10,444 nucleotides of DNA from Frankiaceae bacterium. Lineage in GTDB: Bacteria; Actinomycetota; Actinomycetes; JADGOU01. The stretch lies in contig JADGOU010000074.1 in the NCBI GenBank assembly GCA_017882835.1, positions 1 through 10,444 of the forward strand, read 5' to 3'. Under the pieces are notes generated by a model. The model was given only the letters and a program-made list of their open reading frames with translations. It made no database searches and had not been told where the DNA came from. The position numbers and the translations under genes are program-made. Below are positions 1 to 6,207 of this stretch, one piece after another (positions within the stretch are counted from its first letter, which is position 1; the number at the start of each line of letters is the position of its first letter).

Positions 1-371
1 GGAAACGGCGAGTGGTCCAGCAGCAGCGGCAGCCGGGCGGTCGACCAGTCGAAGGTCTCGGTCACCCGAGTGCCGCCCTCGACCGGTTCGAGCTGGTAGC
101 GCCACCGGTGGCCGCCCCAGTGCCGCCACGCGATCCGGCGGTCCGGCTCGTGCTCGACGACGGTGTTGCGGATGGCGTACGGCGCGAGCAGGTGCATCCG
201 CATCCCGAAGGTCGAGCCGAGCTCGAGCCGGTCCGGCCCGCGGATCGCCTGCTTGACGCTGCCGGAGCCATCGATGACCGGATGCTGCCGGGGGTCGGTG
301 AGTACGGCGAAGATCTCGGCCGGCGGGCTGGCGATGACGATGTCGCGCGACACCGCGCGAGTAGTGGGCAT
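1..371 (-). CDS. SRPBCC (START-like) family protein, C-terminus cut by window edge
   Basis: Reading the minus strand from ATG at 371 gives an uninterrupted frame to the window edge: 123 complete codons without a stop. The beginning, MPTTRAVSRDIVIASPPAEI, followed by FAVLTDPRQHPVIDG, is the typical first strand and helix of the SRPBCC/polyketide-cyclase-like fold. Later segments (LGSTFGMRM, NTVVEHEPDRRIAWRHW, YQLEPVEGGTRVTETFDW) match the alternating strands of that fold. Family members are usually about 150 residues, so roughly 25-40 residues are probably missing. They bind hydrophobic ligands in a cavity; neither the ligand nor a catalytic role can be read here. There is no signal peptide, so it is likely cytosolic. 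An in-frame GTG three codons upstream (378-380) is an alternative start. The gene is divergent from moeZ. Confidence 0.85.
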   Translation of the reverse strand, partial: MPTTRAVSRDIVIASPPAEIFAVLTDPRQHPVIDGSGSVKQAIRGPDRLELGSTFGMRMHLLAPYAIRNTVVEHEPDRRIAWRHWGGHRWRYQLEPVEGGTRVTETFDWSTARLPLLLDHSPF

Positions 372-379
372 GTCCGGCA

Positions 380-385
380 CAGTAC
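380..385 (-). promoter_or_regulatory. possible -10 element for the SRPBCC gene (leaderless transcript)
   Basis: On the minus strand TACTGT fits the actinobacterial -10 consensus TANNNT and stands seven bases before the ATG at 371. This is the spacing expected for a leaderless mRNA, and no Shine-Dalgarno sequence is visible before that ATG. No convincing -35 hexamer lies 16-18 bases further upstream. One hexamer match in GC-rich DNA is weak evidence. Confidence 0.28.
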
Positions 386-440
386 GGTCGGCCAGGTCCC
401 GGGTGCAGCGCGGGTCGAGGACCGGTGGTCGGAGGAGGGA

Positions 441-542
441 ATGCCGGCCCCGGCTGGCACGGTTTACCGGCAAACGTTGCGTCTGGTCGAGATGGAGTGC
501 CCGTGCCCCTGCCGCCCTTGGTCGAGCCCGCTGCCGCGCTGA
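441..542 (+). CDS. possible 33-aa Cys-containing upstream ORF overlapping the moeZ start
   Basis: An ATG at 441 follows the purine tract GGAGGAGGGA (431-440), the best Shine-Dalgarno match seen at any start region in the window; GGAGG is five bases from the ATG. The frame runs 33 codons to TGA at 540-542. It holds Cys at codons 20, 22 and 24 (ECPCPC); these TGC codons occupy 498-512 and so flank and overlap the likely moeZ GTG at 503. The frame is +1 relative to moeZ, and the last 13 codons lie within moeZ coding sequence. The layout resembles the Cys-rich small ORFs that attenuate sulfur genes in mycobacteria, and moeZ is a sulfur-transfer gene. Chance is a real alternative: GC-rich sequence readily encodes Cys, Pro and Arg in off frames, and the purine tract could instead serve a longer moeZ form. 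Confidence 0.33.
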   Translation: MPAPAGTVYRQTLRLVEMECPCPCRPWSSPLPR

Positions 543-1687
543 CGGTCGACGAGGTCCGGCGCTACTCGCGCCACCTGATCATTCCGGATGTCGCCATGGA
601 CGGGCAGAAGCGGCTGAAGAACGCCCGGGTGCTCGCCGTCGGCGCCGGCGGCCTCGGCTCGCCAACGCTGATGTACCTAGCGGCGGCCGGCGTGGGCACG
701 CTGGGCGTGGTCGACTTCGACGTGGTGGATGAGTCGAACCTGCAGCGCCAGGTGATCCACGGCCAGTCTGACATCGGCCGGCCCAAGGCGGTGTCCGCCC
801 GCGACTCGATCAAGGAGATCAACCCGCTGGTCGACGTCCGGCTGCACGAGGAGCGGCTGGACTCGTCCAACGTGATGGAGATCTTCGCTCAGTACGACCT
901 GATCGTGGACGGCACCGACAACTTCGCCACCCGCTACCTGGTCAACGACGCCTGCGTGCTGCTGGGCAAGCCGTATGTGTGGGGGTCGATCTACCGCTTC
1001 GACGGCCAGGCCTCGGTGTTCTGGGCGAACGCGCCGGGTGGTACGGCGCCCTGCTACCGCTGCCTGTACCCGGAGCCGCCGCCGCCGGGCATGGTGCCGT
1101 CCTGTGCCGAGGGCGGCGTGCTCGGCGTCCTCTGCGCCTCCATCGGGGCGATCCAGACCACCGAGGCGATCAAGCTGCTGACCGGCATCGGCGAGCCGCT
1201 GGTCGGCCGGCTGATGATCTACGATGCGCTGGAGATGACCTACCGCACGGTCCAGGTCCGCAAGGACCCGGAGTGCCCGCTCTGCGGCAAGAACCCGACC
1301 ATCACCGAGCTGATCGACTATGACGCCTTCTGTGGCACGGTGTCCGACGAGGCGGTCGAAGCGGCCACTGGTTCGACCATCACGGCGCCCGAGCTCGCGC
1401 AGATGCTCGACCGGGGTGACGACCTGCTGTTGGTCGATGTCCGGGAGCCGGCGGAGTACGAGATCGTCCGGATCCCGGGCGGCGTCCTGATCCCCAAGGG
1501 CGACCTGCCGGCTCGGCTCTCCGAGCTCCCGCAGGACAAGCCAGTCGTCTTGTACTGCAAGACCGGCGTGCGCTCCGCCGAGGCGCTGGCGGTGCTCAAG
1601 GGTGCCGGGTTCTCCTCGGCCAAGCATGTGCAGGGGGGTGTGACGGCCTGGGCGACGCAGGTGGACCGGGCACTGCCGACGTACTGA
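503..1687 (+). CDS. moeZ: MoeZ: MoeB/ThiF-type adenylyltransferase fused to rhodanese sulfurtransferase
   Basis: This cytosolic enzyme activates the C-terminal Gly-Gly of small sulfur-carrier proteins by adenylation and then transfers sulfur to make a thiocarboxylate. In actinobacteria it serves carriers of molybdopterin, cysteine (CysO) and thiamine synthesis. Residues are numbered from the GTG at 503 (394 aa). The nucleotide-binding loop GAGGLGS is at 47-53, DFDVVDESNLQRQ at 71-83 and DGTDNFATR at 136-144. Two Zn-type pairs, CYRC (184/187) and CPLC (258/261), are intact, and PSCAEGGVLG holds the conserved Cys201. The C-terminal rhodanese domain starts near LVDVREPAEY and has the active loop CKTGVRS with Cys352. 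The frame stays open upstream to a GTG at 425, but family proteins begin close to the PLPPLVEP segment, and GGAG at 494-497 sits five bases before 503; GTG at 497 is also possible. The next gene starts 25 bases after the stop. Confidence 0.95.
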   Translation: MPLPPLVEPAAALTVDEVRRYSRHLIIPDVAMDGQKRLKNARVLAVGAGGLGSPTLMYLAAAGVGTLGVVDFDVVDESNLQRQVIHGQSDIGRPKAVSARDSIKEINPLVDVRLHEERLDSSNVMEIFAQYDLIVDGTDNFATRYLVNDACVLLGKPYVWGSIYRFDGQASVFWANAPGGTAPCYRCLYPEPPPPGMVPSCAEGGVLGVLCASIGAIQTTEAIKLLTGIGEPLVGRLMIYDALEMTYRTVQVRKDPECPLCGKNPTITELIDYDAFCGTVSDEAVEAATGSTITAPELAQMLDRGDDLLLVDVREPAEYEIVRIPGGVLIPKGDLPARLSELPQDKPVVLYCKTGVRSAEALAVLKGAGFSSAKHVQGGVTAWATQVDRALPTY

Positions 1688-1712
1688 TCGGCGCAACCCC
1701 GGCCACGGGCGG

Positions 1713-2507
1713 GTGCGTCGTACCGTGGTGGGCATGGTGGGCATGGTGGGCGCAGCTCGGCACCGAACCCGCGTCGGGTGCCTGCTGACCGTGGTGGCGC
1801 TCGCCGGCTGTACTACCCACGGGGCGGCTACCGCCGGAGCGAAGCCCACCGCGCCCGCGCCGCCGCCGGTGACCGCCTCGGCCCCGGCTCCGGCGGCGTC
1901 GCCCGACCCCGTGCCGGGTCAAGCGCTGGCTGCGGATGTGGTCGCCGCCGAGGTGACCCTGCGGGCAACGCCGGACGGCGCGCCGGTGGTCACCTTGGCC
2001 AATCCCACCGCCGAGCAGATGCCGCTGGTGCTGCTGGTCACCGATCGCAGCGGTGACTGGCTGCAGGTGCAGGCAGCGCTGCGGCCGAACGGCGCGCGGA
2101 GATGGGTCCAGGCGGCCGATGTGGTGGTGCGCTCCACGCCGTACCGGATTCTGGTCGAGCTTGGCGAGCACCGACTGACCGTCCGCCGCGGGACCGAGCC
2201 GGTGCTCGAGGCGCCGGTGGCGATCGGTACGCCGGACAACCCCACCCCGACCGGCAGCTTCTACATCGACGCGGCGGTGAGTACGAACCCAGACGGGCCG
2301 TACGGCGCGCGCGAACTCAGCGTCGCCGGCTTCTCGCAAACGATCACGAGCGGTGCGGGCGGCGGCCAGATCGCCATCCACGGTACCAACGCGCCGTCGC
2401 TGATCGGCCAGAGCGCCAGCCACGGCTGTGTGCGGATGCTGAACGCGGATGTGATCAAGCTGTTCAACCTCGTCCCGGTCGGGACCCCGGTCGACATCGT
2501 CGTCTGA
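1713..2507 (+). CDS. L,D-transpeptidase (YkuD domain), predicted lipoprotein
   Basis: L,D-transpeptidases cross-link peptidoglycan stem peptides (3-3 links) outside the membrane using a Cys nucleophile. From GTG 1713 the protein is 264 aa. A basic start (RHRTR) and hydrophobic core (LLTVVAL) end in the lipobox LAGC, with lipidated Cys at 33. A Pro/Ala-rich tether follows (about 40-70), then a segment about 78-140 that looks like a small SH3-like beta domain (GDWLQV, RRWVQAADV), then the YkuD domain about 143-264. The catalytic signature is complete: His223 in AIHGTN and SHGCVRM with Cys239 and Arg241. The start is uncertain, because ATG at 1734 and 1743 are in frame inside a short tandem repeat; the 1743 start gives a more usual signal-peptide length with Cys at 23. 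It lacks the larger Ig-like modules of the longest mycobacterial Ldt enzymes. The 25-base gap after moeZ suggests cotranscription. Confidence 0.93.
   Translation: MRRTVVGMVGMVGAARHRTRVGCLLTVVALAGCTTHGAATAGAKPTAPAPPPVTASAPAPAASPDPVPGQALAADVVAAEVTLRATPDGAPVVTLANPTAEQMPLVLLVTDRSGDWLQVQAALRPNGARRWVQAADVVVRSTPYRILVELGEHRLTVRRGTEPVLEAPVAIGTPDNPTPTGSFYIDAAVSTNPDGPYGARELSVAGFSQTITSGAGGGQIAIHGTNAPSLIGQSASHGCVRMLNADVIKLFNLVPVGTPVDIVV
1727..1752 (+). repeat. 9-base tandem repeat at the transpeptidase start region (about 2.9 copies)
   Basis: The unit ggtgggcat occurs at 1727-1735 and 1736-1744, followed by a partial copy at 1745-1752. Being nine bases long, it keeps the frame and repeats a Met-Val-Gly codon set, so two ATG codons (1734, 1743) follow the GTG starts. 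Gain or loss of a unit would change only the extreme N-terminus before the signal peptide. Confidence 0.85.
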
Positions 2508-2528
2508 GTTGACATCGTCGTCTGAGTT
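2493..2528 (+). repeat. 18-base perfect tandem duplication spanning the transpeptidase stop codon
   Basis: The unit gacatcgtcgtctgagtt is present twice in direct succession (2493-2510, 2511-2528), and the first five bases recur at 2529-2533, running into the next gene's ATG at 2532. The first copy encodes the last residues (Asp-Ile-Val-Val) and the TGA stop at 2505-2507. The second copy repeats both as noncoding spacer. Without the duplication the next gene would begin only six bases after the stop; with it the gap is 24 bases. Confidence 0.95.
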
Positions 2529-2531
2529 GAC

Positions 2532-2849
2532 ATGGGCAAACTGCCGCCTGCCGGTCCCTCGCTGTACGCCGAGCGGGTGCTCGCCGTCGTGGAACTGATC
2601 CCCGCCGGCAAGGTCCTGGCCTATGGCGACGTGGCCGAGTACCTGGGCGAGTCCTCGGCCCGGGCGGTGGGCCGGGTGATGTTCGCCTACGGCGCCGCCG
2701 TGCCGTGGCACCGAGTGGTGATGGCGTCCGGCCGGCCGGCCCCGCCCAAGGCCGTGGAACAGTTGCGCCGGCTGGCGCTGGACGGGACCCCGCTGAGGAG
2801 ATCCGGCGCGGCGGTCGACATGGCCCGCGCCCGTTGGGACGGGCGATAG
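2532..2849 (+). CDS. alkyltransferase-like (ATL) protein, MGMT-fold without the acceptor Cys
   Basis: The 105-aa product matches the C-terminal DNA-binding domain of O6-alkylguanine-DNA alkyltransferase. The segment GKVLAYGDVAEYLG holds the conserved Tyr31 that helps flip the damaged base. ARAVGRVM contains Arg44, the residue that fills the gap left by the flipped base. The active site reads PWHRVV: Trp59 stands where true alkyltransferases have Cys in PCHRV. By family knowledge such proteins cannot remove the alkyl group; they bind O6-alkylguanine tightly, bend the DNA and hand the lesion to nucleotide excision repair. It is cytosolic and lacks the N-terminal domain of full-length Ada/Ogt enzymes, as is usual for ATLs. 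The ATG at 2532 has only a weak upstream GAG and follows the duplicated spacer, so translation may depend on coupling to the gene before. Mycobacteria carry a related gene near adnAB. Confidence 0.92.
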   Translation: MGKLPPAGPSLYAERVLAVVELIPAGKVLAYGDVAEYLGESSARAVGRVMFAYGAAVPWHRVVMASGRPAPPKAVEQLRRLALDGTPLRRSGAAVDMARARWDGR

Positions 2850-2976
2850 TCGATCGCCGCCACGGATCGTGGTGCTCCCGGTGCACGCCCGGACGGCGGG
2901 TCGCGCGCCGGCACCATGATCAAGTGGGAGAACGCGCGCCCTGGCCGCGCCGAAACTGTCGCACCTGCGTGGTCAG
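2850..2976 (+). other. 127-base gap before adnA with a small hairpin (2858-2874)
   Basis: This is the longest noncoding stretch in the plus-strand series. CCACG (2860-2864), loop GAT and CGTGG (2868-2872) form a five-pair stem, extendable by one wobble and one C-G pair. No T tract follows, so it is at best a weak terminator. I see no LexA-type SOS box and no clear TANNNT element at suitable spacing. Whether adnA has its own promoter is therefore undecided. Confidence 0.4.
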
Positions 2977-5900
2977 ATGAGGGATGTGAGCACTCCTACC
3001 GTTGAGCTGGCCCGGGCGCCGCTGCTCGCGCCGGCTGAGGTCGACGACGACCGCTGGCAGCGGGCAGTGGTCGCCCATCGCGATGGTCCGTTGCTCGTGC
3101 TCGCCGGTCCGGGCACCGGCAAGACGACGACCCTGGTGGAAGCTGTCGCCGCCCGGGTCGACGAGGGTGCCCGACCCGAGCAGGTGCTCGTGCTCACGTT
3201 CAGCCGCAAGGCGGCCGGCGAGCTGCGCGACCGGATCACCGCCCGACTCGGGCGGACCACGGCGACTCCGGCGGCCTGGACTTTCCACGCCTTCTGTTAC
3301 GCACTGCTGCGCGAGCACCAGGATCCACTGGACTACGGCACCCCGCTGCGGCTGCTCTCCGGCCCAGAGCAGGACGTGGCGGTGCGGGAGCTGCTCCGCG
3401 GTGACGCCGAGATGGGCACCGTCGCCTGGCCCCCGCAGCTGCAGGTGTGCCTGGGGACGAGAGGCTTCGCCGACGAGGTGCGCGCCGTGATCGCCCGGGC
3501 GCGCCAAGCGGGGCTTGAGCCGGCCGACCTGGCCGAGCTGGGGATGCGCACCGGCCGGGCCGACTGGCCGGCGGTCGCCAACTTCCTGGCGGAGTACCTC
3601 GACGTCCTGGACTCTCAGGGCGCCCTCGACTACGCCGAGCTGGTGTACCGCGCCGGCGTCCTCGCCCGCCGCCCGGCTGTGCAGGCGCAGCTGCGGGCGC
3701 GCTATGGGATCGTGTTCGTCGACGAGTACCAGGACACCGACCCGGCCCAAGAGGGCCTGCTGCAGGCGCTTGCCGGTGATGGGGGCACTCTCGTCGTCGT
3801 CGGAGATCCGGACCAGTCGATCTACGGCTTCCGGGGCGCCGACGTGACCGGTCTGCTGCAGTTCCGGCACCGCTTCTGCCGGCGCGACGGTGCGGCCGCG
3901 CCCGTGCTCACTCTTGGCCGGTCCCGCCGGGCTGGCGGCACCCTGTTGGCCGCTTCCCGGCGACTGGCCGGCTTAATGCCGCTGACCGGGTTGCCGGCCT
4001 CCGCAGTCCGCGCTCATCGGGACCTGCGGCCCATGCCTGGTGGGCCACCGGGCGCGGTGTCCGTGGCCACCTACCCCTCGCTCCGGGCGGAGATCGAAGC
4101 GGTGGCCGACCTGCTTCGCCGGGCCCACCTCGAAGACGGCGTGCCGTGGTCCCGGATGGCCGTGCTGGTTCGATCCGGGGTGCGCTCCATCCCGGTGCTG
4201 CGTCGAGCTCTGCCGGCGGCCGGCGTCCCGTTGGAGGTGGCCGGTGACGAGCTGCCGCTGGCCCGCGAGGCCGCCGCCGCCCCGCTGCTGTCGGCGTTGC
4301 GGTGCGCGGCCGACCGGTCGCAACTGGACACCGACCGGGCGCGGACGTTGCTGCTCTCACCGCTGGGCGGCGCCGATGCCAGCGACCTGCGGCGGTTGGG
4401 TCGCAAGCTGCGAACCGAGGAGCTCGCGGCCGGGCAGCCCACGGATGGCGCACCCCGATTCGCCCGCCCGTCGGCTGAGCTGCTCCGGGAGGCAGTCGAT
4501 ACGCCGGAGGTGCTCGCGGCCATGCCGCCCGACCTGGCGAGACCAGCGGCTCGGCTCGGCCGCCTGATCGCCGTCGCCCGGGCCGAGCTCGCCGCCGGTC
4601 ACGGCGCCGAGCAGGCGCTGTGGGCGCTGTGGATCGGCAGCGACTGGCCGCGTCGGCTGGAGGCCGCGGCGTACGCCGGGGGCGCCGCCGGCCGCAGTGC
4701 CGACCGCGACCTCGACGCCGTGGTGACGTTGTTCGACACGGTGGCGCGCGCGCAGGACCGGCAGCCGCATCGCGGCGTCGTTCCGCTGCTGGAAGAGCTG
4801 GAGGCGCAGCAGATCCCGGCGGACACCCTCGCCGAGCGGCCCGTGCGCGGTGAGGCGGTGCGGTTGCTCACGGCTCACCGGGCGAAGGGGCTGGAGTGGG
4901 ACCTAGTCGTCGTGCCCGGTGTTCAGGAGGGGCGCTGGCCGGACCTGCGTCGGCGGGGGACGGTGCTGCAACCGGACCGGATTGCGCTCGGCGACTCCGT
5001 TGACCTACCGACGTCCCGGCAGCTGCTCGCCGAGGAGCGGCGGCTGTTCTATGTCGCCGTCACCCGCGCCCGCCGCCGGCTGGTCGTCACCGCGGTGGAT
5101 TCCGCCGAGGAGGACGGTGAGCGGCCGTCCCGGTTCCTCCACGAGCTTGGGGTCAGCCTCACCCCGGTCCGTGGCCAGGCTCACCGTCTGCTATGCCTGC
5201 CGGCGCTGGTGGCGGACCTACGCGCGGCCTCGGTGGATCCCGCAGCGACAGCCGGGCTTCGCCGGGCGGCGGCGACCCGGCTGGCGATGCTCGCCGCGGC
5301 CACCGAGCCGGATGGCAGCCCTACGGTGCCGGCCGCCCATCCCGACCACTGGTGGGGCCTGCTGGAGCGCACGGCGCCGGGCACTGAGTTGCATTCCGCC
5401 GCCGAGCCGCTGCGACTGTCCGGCTCCGCGGTCAGCAAAGTGCAGGAGTGCCCGCTGCGGTGGTTCCTCGGCAGCCGGGTGGGAGCCGGTGGTCCGGCGA
5501 GCTCAGCCATGGGCTTCGGCGCGGTCATCCACGCCCTTGCCGACGACGTCGCGACGGGCCGCTGCTCGAGCGACATCGACGCGGTGATGCGCCGGCTCGA
5601 CCAAGTCTGGGGTCAGCTGCAGTTCGAGGCGAAGTGGCAGTCGGCGCAGCAGCGGGCGGAGGCCTACGACGCGGTGCAGCGGTTGCTCGGCTGGTGCACC
5701 AGCGACCGGGGCCGGCGTCTGCTCGACACCGAGCGCGAGTTCACCGTCGACCTCGAGGTGGCCTCTGGTCCCGTCCGGCTGCATGGCCGGATGGACCGGG
5801 TAGAACTCGATCAGGCCGGTCAGGTGCACGTCGTCGACTTCAAGACCGGGAGGACAATACCCAGCGGACCGAACGTGATCACCGATCCGCAGCTCGGGTG

Positions 5901-6207
5901 CTACCAGGTGGCGGTCCGAGCTGGGGCGCTCGGCGACCTGCCGGCGGTGGGTCCGGACGCCATACCGGGTGGAGCGGAGATCGTCCAGTTGCGGCACGGC
6001 GCCTCCGGCCAGCCAAGGGTGCTGGCGCAGCCGGCGCTGACCGATGCCGACGATGGGACGCCGTCATGGATGTCGCGGCTGCTCGATGACGTTGCTGCCC
6101 GCATTCGGGCGGAGGACTTTGCGCCGCAGCCAGGGGACTGTTGCCGCAACTGCGACTTCCGGGGGTGCTGTCCAGCGCAGCCCGAGGGCCAGCAGGTGGT
6201 GCAGTGA
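2977..6207 (+). CDS. adnA: AdnA: UvrD-like motor / RecB-like nuclease subunit with Fe-S cysteines
   Basis: AdnA is one half of the AdnAB heterodimer, which unwinds and degrades DNA from double-strand breaks in actinobacteria and replaces RecBCD/AddAB in resection. The 1076-aa product has an N-terminal SF1 helicase: Walker A GPGTGKTT (44-51), motif Ia LTFSRKAAGEL (73-83), Walker B VFVDEYQDTD (246-255), VVGDPDQSIYGFRGA (274-288), motif V LLTAHRAKGLEWD (630-642) and motif VI FYVAVTRARR (691-700). The C-terminal nuclease has His852, DRVE with Asp940, VVDFKTGR with Asp954 and Lys956, and PQLGCYQ (971-977). Cys825 (VQECPLRWF) and the terminal group Cys1055/1056, 1059 and 1064/1065 fit a 4Fe-4S clamp like that of AddB and Cas4-type nucleases. 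In mycobacterial AdnAB, crippling the AdnA ATPase hardly affects unwinding, yet its motifs look intact here. The ATG at 2977 lacks a clear ribosome site; GTG at 2986 is an alternative. The stop overlaps the adnB start. Confidence 0.95.
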   Translation: MRDVSTPTVELARAPLLAPAEVDDDRWQRAVVAHRDGPLLVLAGPGTGKTTTLVEAVAARVDEGARPEQVLVLTFSRKAAGELRDRITARLGRTTATPAAWTFHAFCYALLREHQDPLDYGTPLRLLSGPEQDVAVRELLRGDAEMGTVAWPPQLQVCLGTRGFADEVRAVIARARQAGLEPADLAELGMRTGRADWPAVANFLAEYLDVLDSQGALDYAELVYRAGVLARRPAVQAQLRARYGIVFVDEYQDTDPAQEGLLQALAGDGGTLVVVGDPDQSIYGFRGADVTGLLQFRHRFCRRDGAAAPVLTLGRSRRAGGTLLAASRRLAGLMPLTGLPASAVRAHRDLRPMPGGPPGAVSVATYPSLRAEIEAVADLLRRAHLEDGVPWSRMAVLVRSGVRSIPVLRRALPAAGVPLEVAGDELPLAREAAAAPLLSALRCAADRSQLDTDRARTLLLSPLGGADASDLRRLGRKLRTEELAAGQPTDGAPRFARPSAELLREAVDTPEVLAAMPPDLARPAARLGRLIAVARAELAAGHGAEQALWALWIGSDWPRRLEAAAYAGGAAGRSADRDLDAVVTLFDTVARAQDRQPHRGVVPLLEELEAQQIPADTLAERPVRGEAVRLLTAHRAKGLEWDLVVVPGVQEGRWPDLRRRGTVLQPDRIALGDSVDLPTSRQLLAEERRLFYVAVTRARRRLVVTAVDSAEEDGERPSRFLHELGVSLTPVRGQAHRLLCLPALVADLRAASVDPAATAGLRRAAATRLAMLAAATEPDGSPTVPAAHPDHWWGLLERTAPGTELHSAAEPLRLSGSAVSKVQECPLRWFLGSRVGAGGPASSAMGFGAVIHALADDVATGRCSSDIDAVMRRLDQVWGQLQFEAKWQSAQQRAEAYDAVQRLLGWCTSDRGRRLLDTEREFTVDLEVASGPVRLHGRMDRVELDQAGQVHVVDFKTGRTIPSGPNVITDPQLGCYQVAVRAGALGDLPAVGPDAIPGGAEIVQLRHGASGQPRVLAQPALTDADDGTPSWMSRLLDDVAARIRAEDFAPQPGDCCRNCDFRGCCPAQPEGQQVVQ

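Noticed and set aside
12..440. Plus-strand open frames over the left-edge gene
   Set aside because: The minus strand encodes a coherent SRPBCC-fold protein there, while the plus-strand products are low-complexity without family features.
462..475. Near-palindrome gtttaccggcaaac upstream of moeZ as an operator
   Set aside because: Only 12 of 14 positions are symmetric, no regulator gene is nearby, and one such match in about 120 bases is not enough to call a binding site.
425..502. Longer moeZ form starting at GTG 425
   Set aside because: The extra 26 residues (Gly-rich, no family similarity) precede the point where MoeZ proteins normally begin. A GAGGA at 417-421 leaves it possible, but the GTG at 503 has comparable ribosome-site support and fits homolog length.
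677..1849. Long minus-strand open frame (390 codons) opposite moeZ
   Set aside because: It lies opposite a clearly conserved gene, is Arg/Pro/His-rich without recognisable domains, and arises from GC-rich codon bias. Similar antisense frames opposite the transpeptidase, adnA and adnB (for example 2920-3870, 6564-7604, 7932-9089) were rejected for the same reason.
2858..2874. Hairpin after the ATL gene as a strong terminator
   Set aside because: The stem is short and no T-rich tract follows; it is kept only as a note in the gap annotation.
6141..6203. Upstream extension of adnB to an earlier start
   Set aside because: It would overlap the conserved Fe-S cysteine end of adnA by 67 bases. The GTG at 6204 has a ribosome site and the common four-base overlap.
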